A program made the translations under genes and the position numbers. Shown here in pieces: positions 1-5,658 of a stretch of 13,711 nucleotides of DNA. The stretch covers positions 1 through 13,711 of the forward strand of contig CALGRZ010000020.1 of assembly GCA_937880705.1 (NCBI GenBank). Direction: 5' to 3'. The DNA comes from an uncultured Alistipes sp. (GTDB taxonomy: Bacteria > Bacteroidota > Bacteroidia > Bacteroidales > Rikenellaceae). Numbering within the stretch: position 1 is the first letter of the stretch; the number at the start of each line of letters is the position of its first letter. The notes below the pieces were generated by a model. The model was not told where the DNA came from. It saw only the letters and a program-made list of their open reading frames with translations, and did not search any database.

Positions 1-91
1 CAAGCTCCCCATCCGGCACGCTTGTCATCAATGCTTCGCATCTGCTCTGGGCACCAGCCCATCATAGGACTCTCGGTGGTGTAGGTTGCGC
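1..91. repeat. 91-bp direct repeat, copy 1
   Basis: This stretch is repeated at 319-409 with a single difference (A at 56, T at 374). The difference falls in the loop of a small hairpin (TGGGC 48-52, GCCCA 57-61), so the stem is kept in both copies. A second small hairpin (ATGC-TTC-GCAT, 31-41) is also kept. The repeat may extend left beyond the window. Its 3' part forms the 5' arm of the candidate RNA described at 57-228. I see no coding sense in it. The near-perfect identity implies recent duplication or conservation of both copies. Confidence 0.95.
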
Positions 92-228
92 GGATAATAG
101 TTTTTCATTGCTCGACCTTAAGGTCTGCGCTAATAATGTATCCGCGCTAGCTTGTGCCTATGGCACTGCGCTTCGAGTCCTATCCTGGGCACAAAGGTCA
201 ACTTCGATAAGAGGTTGACCTTTTTTTT
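57..228 (+). ncRNA. Candidate structured non-coding RNA with its own terminator
   Basis: Bases 57-72 (GCCCATCATAGGACTC) pair with 175-190 (GAGTCCTATCCTGGGC): 14 base pairs around a 2x2 internal loop. Inside this closing stem lies a second arm, GCGCGGATA 88-96 with TATCCGCGC 139-147 (9 bp). It continues with CATT 106-109/AATG 135-138 and ends in GACC-TTAA-GGTC 114-125. A third arm is GTGCC-TAT-GGCAC, 154-166. An intrinsic terminator follows at 193-228. This nesting of perfect stems, with a terminator in the right orientation, is what an independent RNA gene looks like. The 5' end and promoter are not visible; transcription could start left of the window. I do not recognise it as RNase P, tmRNA, SRP RNA or a riboswitch. 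A 6S-like RNA is possible, but the branched interior does not fit well. Confidence 0.5.
193..228 (+). terminator. Rho-independent terminator
   Basis: The stem is AAAGGTCAAC (193-202) with GTTGACCTTT (214-223), around an 11-base loop, and runs into eight T residues (221-228). The T run is on the plus strand only, so it ends a rightward transcript. The only thing upstream in the window to end is the structured region 57-190. Confidence 0.85.
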
Positions 229-318
229 GTTGGCGTGCGGCGTGCGGTGGTGGCGTGTGGTGTGCCCCGAGCGGCCGCGGTGGCGGCACTCGATGACGAG
301 GGTGCCGAATGTTGTGAG
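229..318. other. G/T-rich spacer between the repeat copies
   Basis: About 90 bases rich in G and T with repeated GTGCGG/GTGGTG-like steps, containing one NotI-type octamer (GCGGCCGC, 271-278). GTGCCG (302-307) can pair with CGGCAC (332-337) inside the second repeat copy. No gene or promoter is visible. Confidence 0.5.
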
Positions 319-409
319 CAAGCTCCCCATCCGGCACGCTTGTCATCAATGCTTCGCATCTGCTCTGGGCACCTGCCCATCATAGGACTCTCGGTGGTGT
401 AGGTTGCGC
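319..409. repeat. 91-bp direct repeat, copy 2
   Basis: This is the second copy of 1-91, with one mismatch (374). Unlike copy 1 it is not followed by the rest of the candidate RNA (92-228); the decamer-repeat units begin directly at its end. It therefore carries only the 5' arm of the RNA fold, GCCCATCATAGGACTC at 375-390. The shared ATAGGACT motif is also the unit of the array that follows. Confidence 0.95.
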
Positions 410-556
410 AGTCGATAGGACTAAATAGGACTTGATAGGACTTAATGGGTATTAGCGTGGCCGACGTTTATCCGGTAGCAGTGTGCTATCCCTAAATATC
501 CTATCTCTTCCTATTTCTTCCTATTCCGTCCTATTCCGTCCTATTCGTCCTATTTT
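406..556. repeat. Decamer-phased inverted repeat unit A
   Basis: The unit opens with GCGCAGTCG (406-414). TAGGA boxes begin at 416, 426 and 436, exactly 10 bp apart, and a degenerate box lies at 446. A 46-bp core (447-492) holds the short inverted repeat GGTAGC/GCTATCC. Six TCCTA boxes then begin at 499, 509, 519, 529, 539 and 548. The two halves are complementary at each box, so the unit can form a long hairpin or cruciform with repeated 6-bp pairing. The 10-bp step would put all boxes on one face of the helix. No reading frame is conserved across it. Confidence 0.9.
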
Positions 557-725
557 GCGCAGTCGATAGGACTTAATAGGACTTAATAGGACTTGATAGG
601 ACTTGATGGGTATTAGCGCGGCCGACATTTATTGGGTAGCTGTGTGCTATCCCTATCTCTTCCTATCTCTTCCTATCTCTTCCCATTTCTTCCTATCCAG
701 TCCTATCTCTTCCTACTCGCCCTAT
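557..725. repeat. Decamer-phased inverted repeat unit B
   Basis: This tandem copy of the unit at 406-556 starts with the same GCGCAGTCG (557-565). TAGGA boxes begin at 567, 577, 587 and 597. The core (608-653) matches core A at 41 of 46 positions by eye. The opposite boxes begin at 651 (CCCTA), 661, 671, 681 (degenerate), 691, 701, 711 and 720 (CCCTA). The number of left boxes differs between units (three and four), so decamers are gained or lost while core and spacing are held. It ends six bases from the stop codon of the repressor gene. Confidence 0.9.
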
Positions 726-730
726 ACAGC

Positions 731-1411
731 CTAACCTATGGTGTGCATGCGCACCGAGGCCTTGATCAGGGCTATGGCGCGGATGCGGCTGATCTCTACC
801 TCCTTGTCGGCATGGTGCTGGTTCTGCGAGACGAGCTTCACAAAACCCTCATGCTCCGACTTCTGAACATACTTCACGGTGATGTACTCCTCACCATCAA
901 TATCTATCGACAGCAGGTACATATCCCCCCAAAATACATCCTCCACACGGCTGAGCTGCTTGTAAAGCACTATGTCGCCACTCTTCAACAAGGGGTACAT
1001 CGAGTCGCCTACAATATATATCGCACCATCGCACTTCGGCAGGTTGGGGATGTGGATGTAGTTCACAGGCTTGGCCGTAGACTGCTCGGCAAAGAGCGGT
1101 ACAAGACCCGCTGTGCCCTCAATCGAGTAGAGAGGCACGCTCTGCAAAGGCAACGAGTTATCCGTGCGGTGCAGGTAGGCCGTCAGGTCGGGCTCGGCGT
1201 TAAACATCTTGCCGTTGCCCGTCTCTATCCATTCAGGATTTACGTTAAAATCTTGAACAAGGATGTTGCGGTTGCGTGTCGAGAGTCCCGCTTTGCCGGT
1301 CTCGATCATCGAAAGTGCCGCCTTGCCAACGCCAAGTCGCTGTGCCAATTGATCTTGTGTCATCTCTAACTGTTTGCGAATAAGACGTAATCGCATTCCT
1401 ATCGTCTCCAT
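731..1411 (-). CDS. LexA/CI-like repressor: XRE-type helix-turn-helix plus S24 peptidase
   Basis: This 226-aa protein has the usual layout of a phage CI-like repressor. Residues ~6-60 form a helix-turn-helix domain (MTQDQLAQRLGVGKAALSMIETG). Residues ~92-222 form an S24 peptidase domain. The catalytic serine is S137 in GDSMYPLLKSGD and the lysine is probably K180 in ITVKYV. A likely self-cleavage Ala-Gly is A101-G102. Such proteins bind operators and cleave themselves when RecA is activated by DNA damage. It is divergent from the 96-aa gene and terminase, which it probably represses, along with its own promoter. The start at 1411 gives MET-IGM; the ATG at residue 6 is also possible. The decamer repeats begin six bases past its stop. 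Confidence 0.9.
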   Translation of the reverse strand: METIGMRLRLIRKQLEMTQDQLAQRLGVGKAALSMIETGKAGLSTRNRNILVQDFNVNPEWIETGNGKMFNAEPDLTAYLHRTDNSLPLQSVPLYSIEGTAGLVPLFAEQSTAKPVNYIHIPNLPKCDGAIYIVGDSMYPLLKSGDIVLYKQLSRVEDVFWGDMYLLSIDIDGEEYITVKYVQKSEHEGFVKLVSQNQHHADKEVEISRIRAIALIKASVRMHTIG

Positions 1412-1448
1412 ATAGAAAAATATGATATTAAAATATTGTACAAAACTA

Positions 1449-1479
1449 TTGACAAGGTAAATATTTGAATGTATATTTG
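1449..1479 (+). promoter_or_regulatory. Rightward promoter of the 96-aa gene and terminase
   Basis: A Bacteroidetes-type promoter: TTGAC at 1449-1453 (-33) and TATATTTG at 1472-1479 (-7), 18 bp apart. The expected start is near 1486, giving a leader of about 60 bases. The -7 box lies where the opposing repressor transcript should start. Confidence 0.65.
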
Positions 1480-1484
1480 CACTA

Positions 1485-1514
1485 CAAAGTTAAGCAATTG
1501 TTTTGAATTTGCAA
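1485..1514 (-). promoter_or_regulatory. Leftward promoter of the repressor gene
   Basis: On the minus strand TTG (complement of 1512-1514) and TAACTTTG (complement of 1485-1492) are 19 bp apart, a good match to the Bacteroidetes consensus. The expected start is near 1478, inside the -7 box of the opposing promoter. The two promoters cannot easily be occupied at once, as in phage immunity switches. Confidence 0.65.
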
Positions 1515-1542
1515 ATTTTTTACAATAAAATATCAAAATATC
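1506..1542. promoter_or_regulatory. Candidate operators in the divergent control region
   Basis: A perfect 12-bp palindrome AATTTGCAAATT (1506-1517) covers the -33 element of the repressor promoter. An exact tandem pair AAAATATC-AAAATATC lies at 1527-1542, just before the 96-aa gene. A related inverted element, ATATT-AA-AATAT, lies at 1425-1436 on the other side. These are the best candidate binding sites for the neighbouring repressor. The region is very AT-rich, so some symmetry is expected by chance. Confidence 0.4.
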
Positions 1543-1546
1543 AGTT

Positions 1547-1837
1547 ATGTACACTATTTCAACTAATCTTTATCTTAAACTGGCCGAGGCTCTCGTGTCA
1601 AAAATAGGTGCAAAGGAGTTCTTCTCGGGCACGGTAGAGTGCATCGATGGGGATGTGGAGTGCAGGCTGCTTTGTACCCTTATTGTTGAGCGTGGCAAGG
1701 GTGATGTGGAGGGTAGCTCGCCGAGGGCAATAGTCGCTCTTCATCCAGTGTGGTGGGAGTGTCACACGACGCAGGGTGGCGAGGAGTTTCTCAACGACTT
1801 CTCGTTTAAGGAGTTCATCAAACAGCTTTTCGAGTAG
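1547..1837 (+). CDS. Small conserved-looking protein of unknown function, coupled to terminase
   Basis: This 96-aa acidic protein is not firmly recognised. It has an N-terminal helix-like part (NLYLKLAEALVSKIGAKEFF), a middle that looks like beta strands with three cysteines, then HPVWWECHT and a C-terminal FNDFSFKEF-like segment (LNDFSFKEFIKQLFE). I see no signal peptide, helix-turn-helix or membrane segment. It has its own promoter and ATG, and its stop is one base before the terminase ATG, so the two are probably translated together. I have a vague memory of similar small proteins in Bacteroides prophage regions, which I cannot verify. Its position is where a small terminase subunit often lies, but nothing in the sequence proves that role. 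Confidence 0.75.
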   Translation: MYTISTNLYLKLAEALVSKIGAKEFFSGTVECIDGDVECRLLCTLIVERGKGDVEGSSPRAIVALHPVWWECHTTQGGEEFLNDFSFKEFIKQLFE

Positions 1838-1838
1838 T

Positions 1839-3260
1839 ATGGCAACGTATGACAATGTGTCGTTTCACGACTTTAGTGGGGAGATATACCCCTTTTTGGA
1901 GTTCACCGACTTTCACTCGACCTACTATCGTGTCCTCGAGGCCTTTGCCCTGGGTCGTCTGCGCAAGCTTATAGTCTCCGTACCGCCGCAGCATGGCAAG
2001 AGCGTGGGTGCCACGACGTTGCTGCCTGCCTACATGCTTGGTCTTAACCCCGACATGCGTATCGCCATAGCCTCCTACTCGGGTACGCTCGCCTCGAAGT
2101 TCAACCGCCGTGTGCAGCGCATCCTTGAGTCGAGGGAGTATGCCGAGATCTTCCCCGAGACCACCATAAAGCGTGGTAACAAGCCTGCGAGCTACATCCG
2201 CACGTCGGACGAGGTGGAGATCATCGGCCACAAGGGCGAGCTTATATCGGTAGGCAGGGAGGGCTCGCTGACGGGTAACCGTGTCGACTGCTTCATCCTC
2301 GACGACCTGTACAAGGATGCTATGGAGGCGCAGTCGCCCGTGGTGAGGGATAACTGCTGGGACTGGTACACCTCGGTGGTGCGCACGCGCATGCACAACA
2401 CCTCGAGCGAGTTGATTGTATTCACGCGCTGGCATGAGGATGACCTCATTGGTCGTCTTATGCGGAGCGAGCCCTGTCGCATGCTCAACTCGTGGGGTGA
2501 CATCGAAGCCGTAGGGGATGGTGAGTGGCTATATCTGAACTTCGAGGCGTTGAAGGCCACGCCTCCAACCGAGATTGACCCTCGCAGCGAGGGTGAGGCA
2601 CTGTGGCCCGAGCAGCAGAGTGCCGAGCTGCTCATGGCCAAGCGTAGGCTCGACCCTGTGCGCTTTGAGGCTATGTATCAGGGGCACCCCTCGTCGCGTG
2701 AGGGTCTGCTCTATGGTGACAGCTTCAGGGAGTACGACATGCTTCCACGCGATATTGTGGCGCGCTCGTGCTATGTCGACACGGCCGACACGGGCGATGA
2801 TTACCTCTGTGCCATGAGCTACGCCATAGATACCGATGGTGTGATCTACATCACCGATGTGGTCTACTCGCGTGAGGCGATGGAGCATACCGAGAGGCTG
2901 GTGGCTGCGATGTTTGCGGCCAACGACACGCGCCGAGCCTATGTCGAGAGCAACAACGGTGGTCGAGGCTTTGCCCGCTCGCTGCAACGCCTCGCGCCGA
3001 TGGTGCGTGTGGAGTGGTTTCACCAGAGTGGCAACAAGGAGGCGCGCATACTCTCCAACTCGGCCACGGTACTACACACCATACGCATGCCGCGCGATTG
3101 GAATATGCGCTGGCCCGAGCTGTATGCTCACCTCACGACCTATCGTCGTAAGTTCCGTGCCAACCCTCACGACGATGCGGCCGACGTTCTCACGGGTATC
3201 GTAGAGCGTGAGGTGACAACGCAGTCATCGGGGCGTTGGCAGCGCGCACGGTTTATATAA
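1839..3260 (+). CDS. Phage terminase large subunit (TerL)
   Basis: At 473 aa this is a full-length TerL, the motor-nuclease that cuts phage DNA and pumps it into the capsid. The ATPase half shows Walker A PPQHGKS (49-55), Walker B FILDD (152-156) and the coupling segment IVFTRWHEDD (193-202). The RNase H-like nuclease half shows VDTADTGDD (313-321, D314 likely first acid), YVESNNGG (E370) and HDDAADVLTG (D445/D446/D449). All expected catalytic acids are present, so the gene is not visibly decayed. The start is placed at the ATG at 1839, one base after the upstream stop; an in-frame GTG at 1776 would only add 21 Ser/Arg-rich residues overlapping the small gene. No portal, capsid or tail gene follows. 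Confidence 0.9.
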   Translation: MATYDNVSFHDFSGEIYPFLEFTDFHSTYYRVLEAFALGRLRKLIVSVPPQHGKSVGATTLLPAYMLGLNPDMRIAIASYSGTLASKFNRRVQRILESREYAEIFPETTIKRGNKPASYIRTSDEVEIIGHKGELISVGREGSLTGNRVDCFILDDLYKDAMEAQSPVVRDNCWDWYTSVVRTRMHNTSSELIVFTRWHEDDLIGRLMRSEPCRMLNSWGDIEAVGDGEWLYLNFEALKATPPTEIDPRSEGEALWPEQQSAELLMAKRRLDPVRFEAMYQGHPSSREGLLYGDSFREYDMLPRDIVARSCYVDTADTGDDYLCAMSYAIDTDGVIYITDVVYSREAMEHTERLVAAMFAANDTRRAYVESNNGGRGFARSLQRLAPMVRVEWFHQSGNKEARILSNSATVLHTIRMPRDWNMRWPELYAHLTTYRRKFRANPHDDAADVLTGIVEREVTTQSSGRWQRARFI

Positions 3261-3277
3261 AACGACATAGCGTCGTT
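3261..3277. other. Small hairpin right after the terminase stop
   Basis: AACGAC (3261-3266) and GTCGTT (3272-3277) form a 6-bp stem with a 5-base loop, starting at the first base after the terL stop codon. It could stabilise the mRNA end or assist the larger hairpin that follows. Confidence 0.4.
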
Positions 3278-3285
3278 CAACCACA

Positions 3286-3320
3286 AGGGGCTGTCGCAAC
3301 AAATCTGTTGGACAGCCCCT
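3286..3320. terminator. Strong hairpin between convergent genes, likely bidirectional terminator
   Basis: AGGGGCTGTC (3286-3295) pairs perfectly with GACAGCCCCT (3311-3320). CAAC (3297-3300) pairs inside with GTTG (3307-3310) around loop AAATCT, with one bulged G. It lies between the convergent ends of the terminase gene and the minus-strand operon. There is no T run on either side, so it is not a textbook intrinsic terminator, though position and stability fit the role. Confidence 0.6.
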
Positions 3321-3341
3321 GCATGGTATCTATGTGCGAGG

Positions 3342-4175
3342 TTAGAATGCAAAACCCGCCTTTAAGATTGCGTAGTGGTAGCGTGTGAGGGGGTTGTAGA
3401 TGTAGCCCAGCTGCACGGGGAAGGTGATGTTGCCCATCTCGAACTCGCGGTTAAACATTATGCTTAAGTTCGTCACGTTAAAGCCCTTGGCTACGGTCTC
3501 CATATCGCTCTCGTAGCACCAGAAGGGGCCGGTGAAGGGCGATGCACCCGCCGTGAACTCTATGTCGAAGAGATCCTTGACGGGCTGCGTGTAGGCCACC
3601 TCGAAGTATGACGAGAAGGCGCGTTTGCCGGCACGCTTGCCCGTCTCCAGAAAGTCGTTAGGGTGGAGGAACGTGGTAGCCCAGTGCAGGCGCAGACGCT
3701 CAAAGAGTGTGTAGTCGATAGTGGCAGTGAGGCTGTGGCTCGTCATGCGCTTATCGAAGAAGGGGGTGTCGAAGTTGCCGCAGTAGACATCGTATAGGGT
3801 GACGAGCAGGTTCTCATGCTCGAAGCCGAGGAAGATGTCGAACTCCTTGTAGTTGCTCAAAAGCGAGGCATTGCCCCACAACTCGATATAGAACTTGCCA
3901 TAGCCAAACGATATGCCGGGCTGGAACGAGGGGTCTAACATAGTGCCGTTACCGCCACGGTACGACTGGTCGAAGCCTCGCCACATATAGTTCGAGGCGA
4001 TGTCGAAGTTTGCACCCCACCAGAACTCCCACTCGTACTTCTCGTCGTCGTCTGAAGGTAGTGCTGTTGTTGCGGTGACCTCACCGGTGGTAGTTGGGTT
4101 GAGCTCGGCGGCAGTGGCCGACACAGAGGTAAACAATGCCATGGTGGCAAGCATAAGGAGGACCTTTCTTGTCAT
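3342..4175 (-). CDS. Predicted outer-membrane beta-barrel protein at the end of the pot operon
   Basis: This 277-aa protein starts with a clear signal peptide (about residues 1-23, ending SATAA before ELN). After an acidic linker it alternates strands rich in aromatic residues and ends in ...AGFAF, a C-terminal phenylalanine typical of outer-membrane barrels. The segment SNYMWRGFDQS (61-71) resembles the start of the TorF/Gcw_chp-type family of uncharacterised barrels. That match is from memory, so family membership is moderate. It is separated from potD by only 46 bases with no visible promoter or terminator, so it probably belongs to the potABCD transcript. An inferred role is passage of polyamines, or another cation, across the outer membrane. 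It may instead be structural or unrelated. Confidence 0.75.
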   Translation of the reverse strand: MTRKVLLMLATMALFTSVSATAAELNPTTTGEVTATTALPSDDDEKYEWEFWWGANFDIASNYMWRGFDQSYRGGNGTMLDPSFQPGISFGYGKFYIELWGNASLLSNYKEFDIFLGFEHENLLVTLYDVYCGNFDTPFFDKRMTSHSLTATIDYTLFERLRLHWATTFLHPNDFLETGKRAGKRAFSSYFEVAYTQPVKDLFDIEFTAGASPFTGPFWCYESDMETVAKGFNVTNLSIMFNREFEMGNITFPVQLGYIYNPLTRYHYAILKAGFAF

Positions 4176-4221
4176 CGTAAAAAATTAATAAATTTAGGTT
4201 ATGTAGTAATAATTCTCTCGT

Positions 4222-5652
4222 TTAGGCCTGTGGTTGGCTCTTGACCTTGCGCTCGGCATGGCGGCGGCGACGCTTCAGGTGTTTCTGTCGCTTGCGGTAG
4301 TTATCCACCTTGCGCCAGATACCCCAGACGAAGAGCACCGAGAAGAAGGCGATGATGCCCACCAGCATGCCCGTAGAGAGGTTATCTCCCTTGACACGCG
4401 ACCACATCTCCAACATCTTGTCGGTGCGGTCGCCCGAGTCGTGCATCACGGCACAGCGGTCTATCACCGCGCGGTCGGGGTAGAGCACAGGGTCGATAGG
4501 TACACTCTCCGAGCCCTCGAGGGGGTTGCCCTCGTGGTCAACGAAGAGGTAGCTTAAGTCGCAAACACTCTCCAGCTCGTCATCGCGCATAGCATCGAGC
4601 ACCTCCTCCGTGGCGATGACGCTGACATAGCCCGTAGCATCCATATTGCGGATGGCGTTCTCGGGCATACACATATAGTCGATAAAGTAGCGCGCAGCAC
4701 GCGGGTTCTTGGCATACTTGGGTATCACCCAGCCGTCGAACCATACCACGCTGCCCTCCTTGGGTACGGCGTAGGCCAGCTCGACATCCACGTCGGCAGC
4801 CTCCTCGATGGCCCACACAGCATCGCCGCTCCAGATAAGGTTTATCCACGCCTTGCGCTGTGTCATCATCTCCTTGCCGAAGTCGGCCTCCCAGCCCGCC
4901 ACAAGCTCCTTCATGCGCTTTAAGTAGCTCTCGACAAGGGCGATAGACTCGTCCGACGAGTCGTACATAAGCTCGCGGATGGTCTCTATGGGTAGGTACT
5001 CGTCGTAGCGCAGTTCGCCACGCTCGCGTGCCTCGATGGTCTTGGCATAGATGAGTATGGGTGAGTAGACGTCACGGAAGGCATCCTTGACCAGGATCTT
5101 GTCGTCGAGACGCTGGTCAAACATAAGGTTCCAGCTCAGGGCCTCCTGCTCGGTGACCCAGTCGGTGTTGTAGAGGATGCCCGTGGTGCCCCACATATAG
5201 CCTACGGCATAGTCGTTGGGGTCGTGACCTTCGGGGGCCTCCAGCAGCGAGAACTGCTCCTTGATGTATGGCGATATGCAGTCAAAGTAGTTGATGTCGC
5301 GCTCGTTGATCTCGGCCTCGAACTCGGGTGTGAGGATGGGCAGGATCATATCCTGGCGCAACATACGCTCCACGATATACTCCGAGGGGCATACCACGTC
5401 GAAGTCGGCGTGGCCATTCTCGATCTTGGCCAACATAACCTCGTTGATGTCGAAGGTCTGGTAGATGATCTCGACCTCCTCGCCGGTCTGCTCGAAGTAC
5501 CACTCCTCGAATTCGGTAAGCAGCTCCTCGTCGATGTAGTCACCCCAGTTGTAGACCTTGAGGATGTTGTCGCGGTCGGGGCCGCACCCTACCATGCAGA
5601 GTGCCACCGCTACGATGGCCACCAGACGGCCGATATAGTTCTTTATACGCAT
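4222..5652 (-). CDS. potD: Spermidine/putrescine-binding lipoprotein PotD with C-terminal membrane anchor
   Basis: At 476 aa it is far longer than the ~350-aa E. coli PotD. It begins with a lipoprotein signal peptide (lipobox ...MVGC, Cys23). The binding protein fold shows LKVYNWGDYIDE (31-42), CPSEYIVERM (88-97), GYMWGTTGILYN (151-162), WSGDAVWA (274-281) and VPKEGSVVWFDGWVIPKYAKN (296-316, split over the ligand cleft). The last part matches the segment holding the Trp/Asp polyamine-contacting residues in E. coli. After ~425 comes a hydrophobic helix (427-446), then a strongly basic tail (RKRQKHLKRRRRHAERK, 453-469). The protein would thus be held at both ends: lipid outside, helix through the inner membrane, tail in the cytoplasm. 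It is six bases from potC in the same operon. Confidence 0.9.
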   Translation of the reverse strand: MRIKNYIGRLVAIVAVALCMVGCGPDRDNILKVYNWGDYIDEELLTEFEEWYFEQTGEEVEIIYQTFDINEVMLAKIENGHADFDVVCPSEYIVERMLRQDMILPILTPEFEAEINERDINYFDCISPYIKEQFSLLEAPEGHDPNDYAVGYMWGTTGILYNTDWVTEQEALSWNLMFDQRLDDKILVKDAFRDVYSPILIYAKTIEARERGELRYDEYLPIETIRELMYDSSDESIALVESYLKRMKELVAGWEADFGKEMMTQRKAWINLIWSGDAVWAIEEAADVDVELAYAVPKEGSVVWFDGWVIPKYAKNPRAARYFIDYMCMPENAIRNMDATGYVSVIATEEVLDAMRDDELESVCDLSYLFVDHEGNPLEGSESVPIDPVLYPDRAVIDRCAVMHDSGDRTDKMLEMWSRVKGDNLSTGMLVGIIAFFSVLFVWGIWRKVDNYRKRQKHLKRRRRHAERKVKSQPQA

Positions 5653-5658
5653 AGCCGA

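Noticed and set aside
265..290. Cloning-vector polylinker (NotI/SacII-like sites)
   Set aside because: GCGGCCGC next to CCGCGG recalls a polylinker, but order and flanks differ from common vectors and the rest of the region is not vector.
152..385. Open frames of 60-77 aa on both strands in the repeat region
   Set aside because: They cross the terminator hairpin and the 91-bp repeat, overlap each other and have low-complexity Arg/His/Ser content. The structure fits RNA better than protein.
406..725. CRISPR array
   Set aside because: Units are only 10 bp with no unique spacers, and the boxes occur in both orientations around a core. No cas genes are present.
1..730. tRNA, tmRNA, RNase P or 5S genes
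   Set aside because: No cloverleaf with T-loop GTTCRANNC, no CCA end, and no conserved RNase P core was found by eye.
632..1369. 245-aa plus-strand frame
   Set aside because: Antisense shadow of the S24 repressor, starting inside the decamer repeats. Its sequence has no domain character, while the minus-strand frame has clear motifs.
1776..1838. Upstream GTG start for terL adding 21 residues
   Set aside because: The added MARSFSTTSRLRSSS-like part is out-of-frame reading of the 96-aa gene. The ATG one base after that gene's stop is far more likely.
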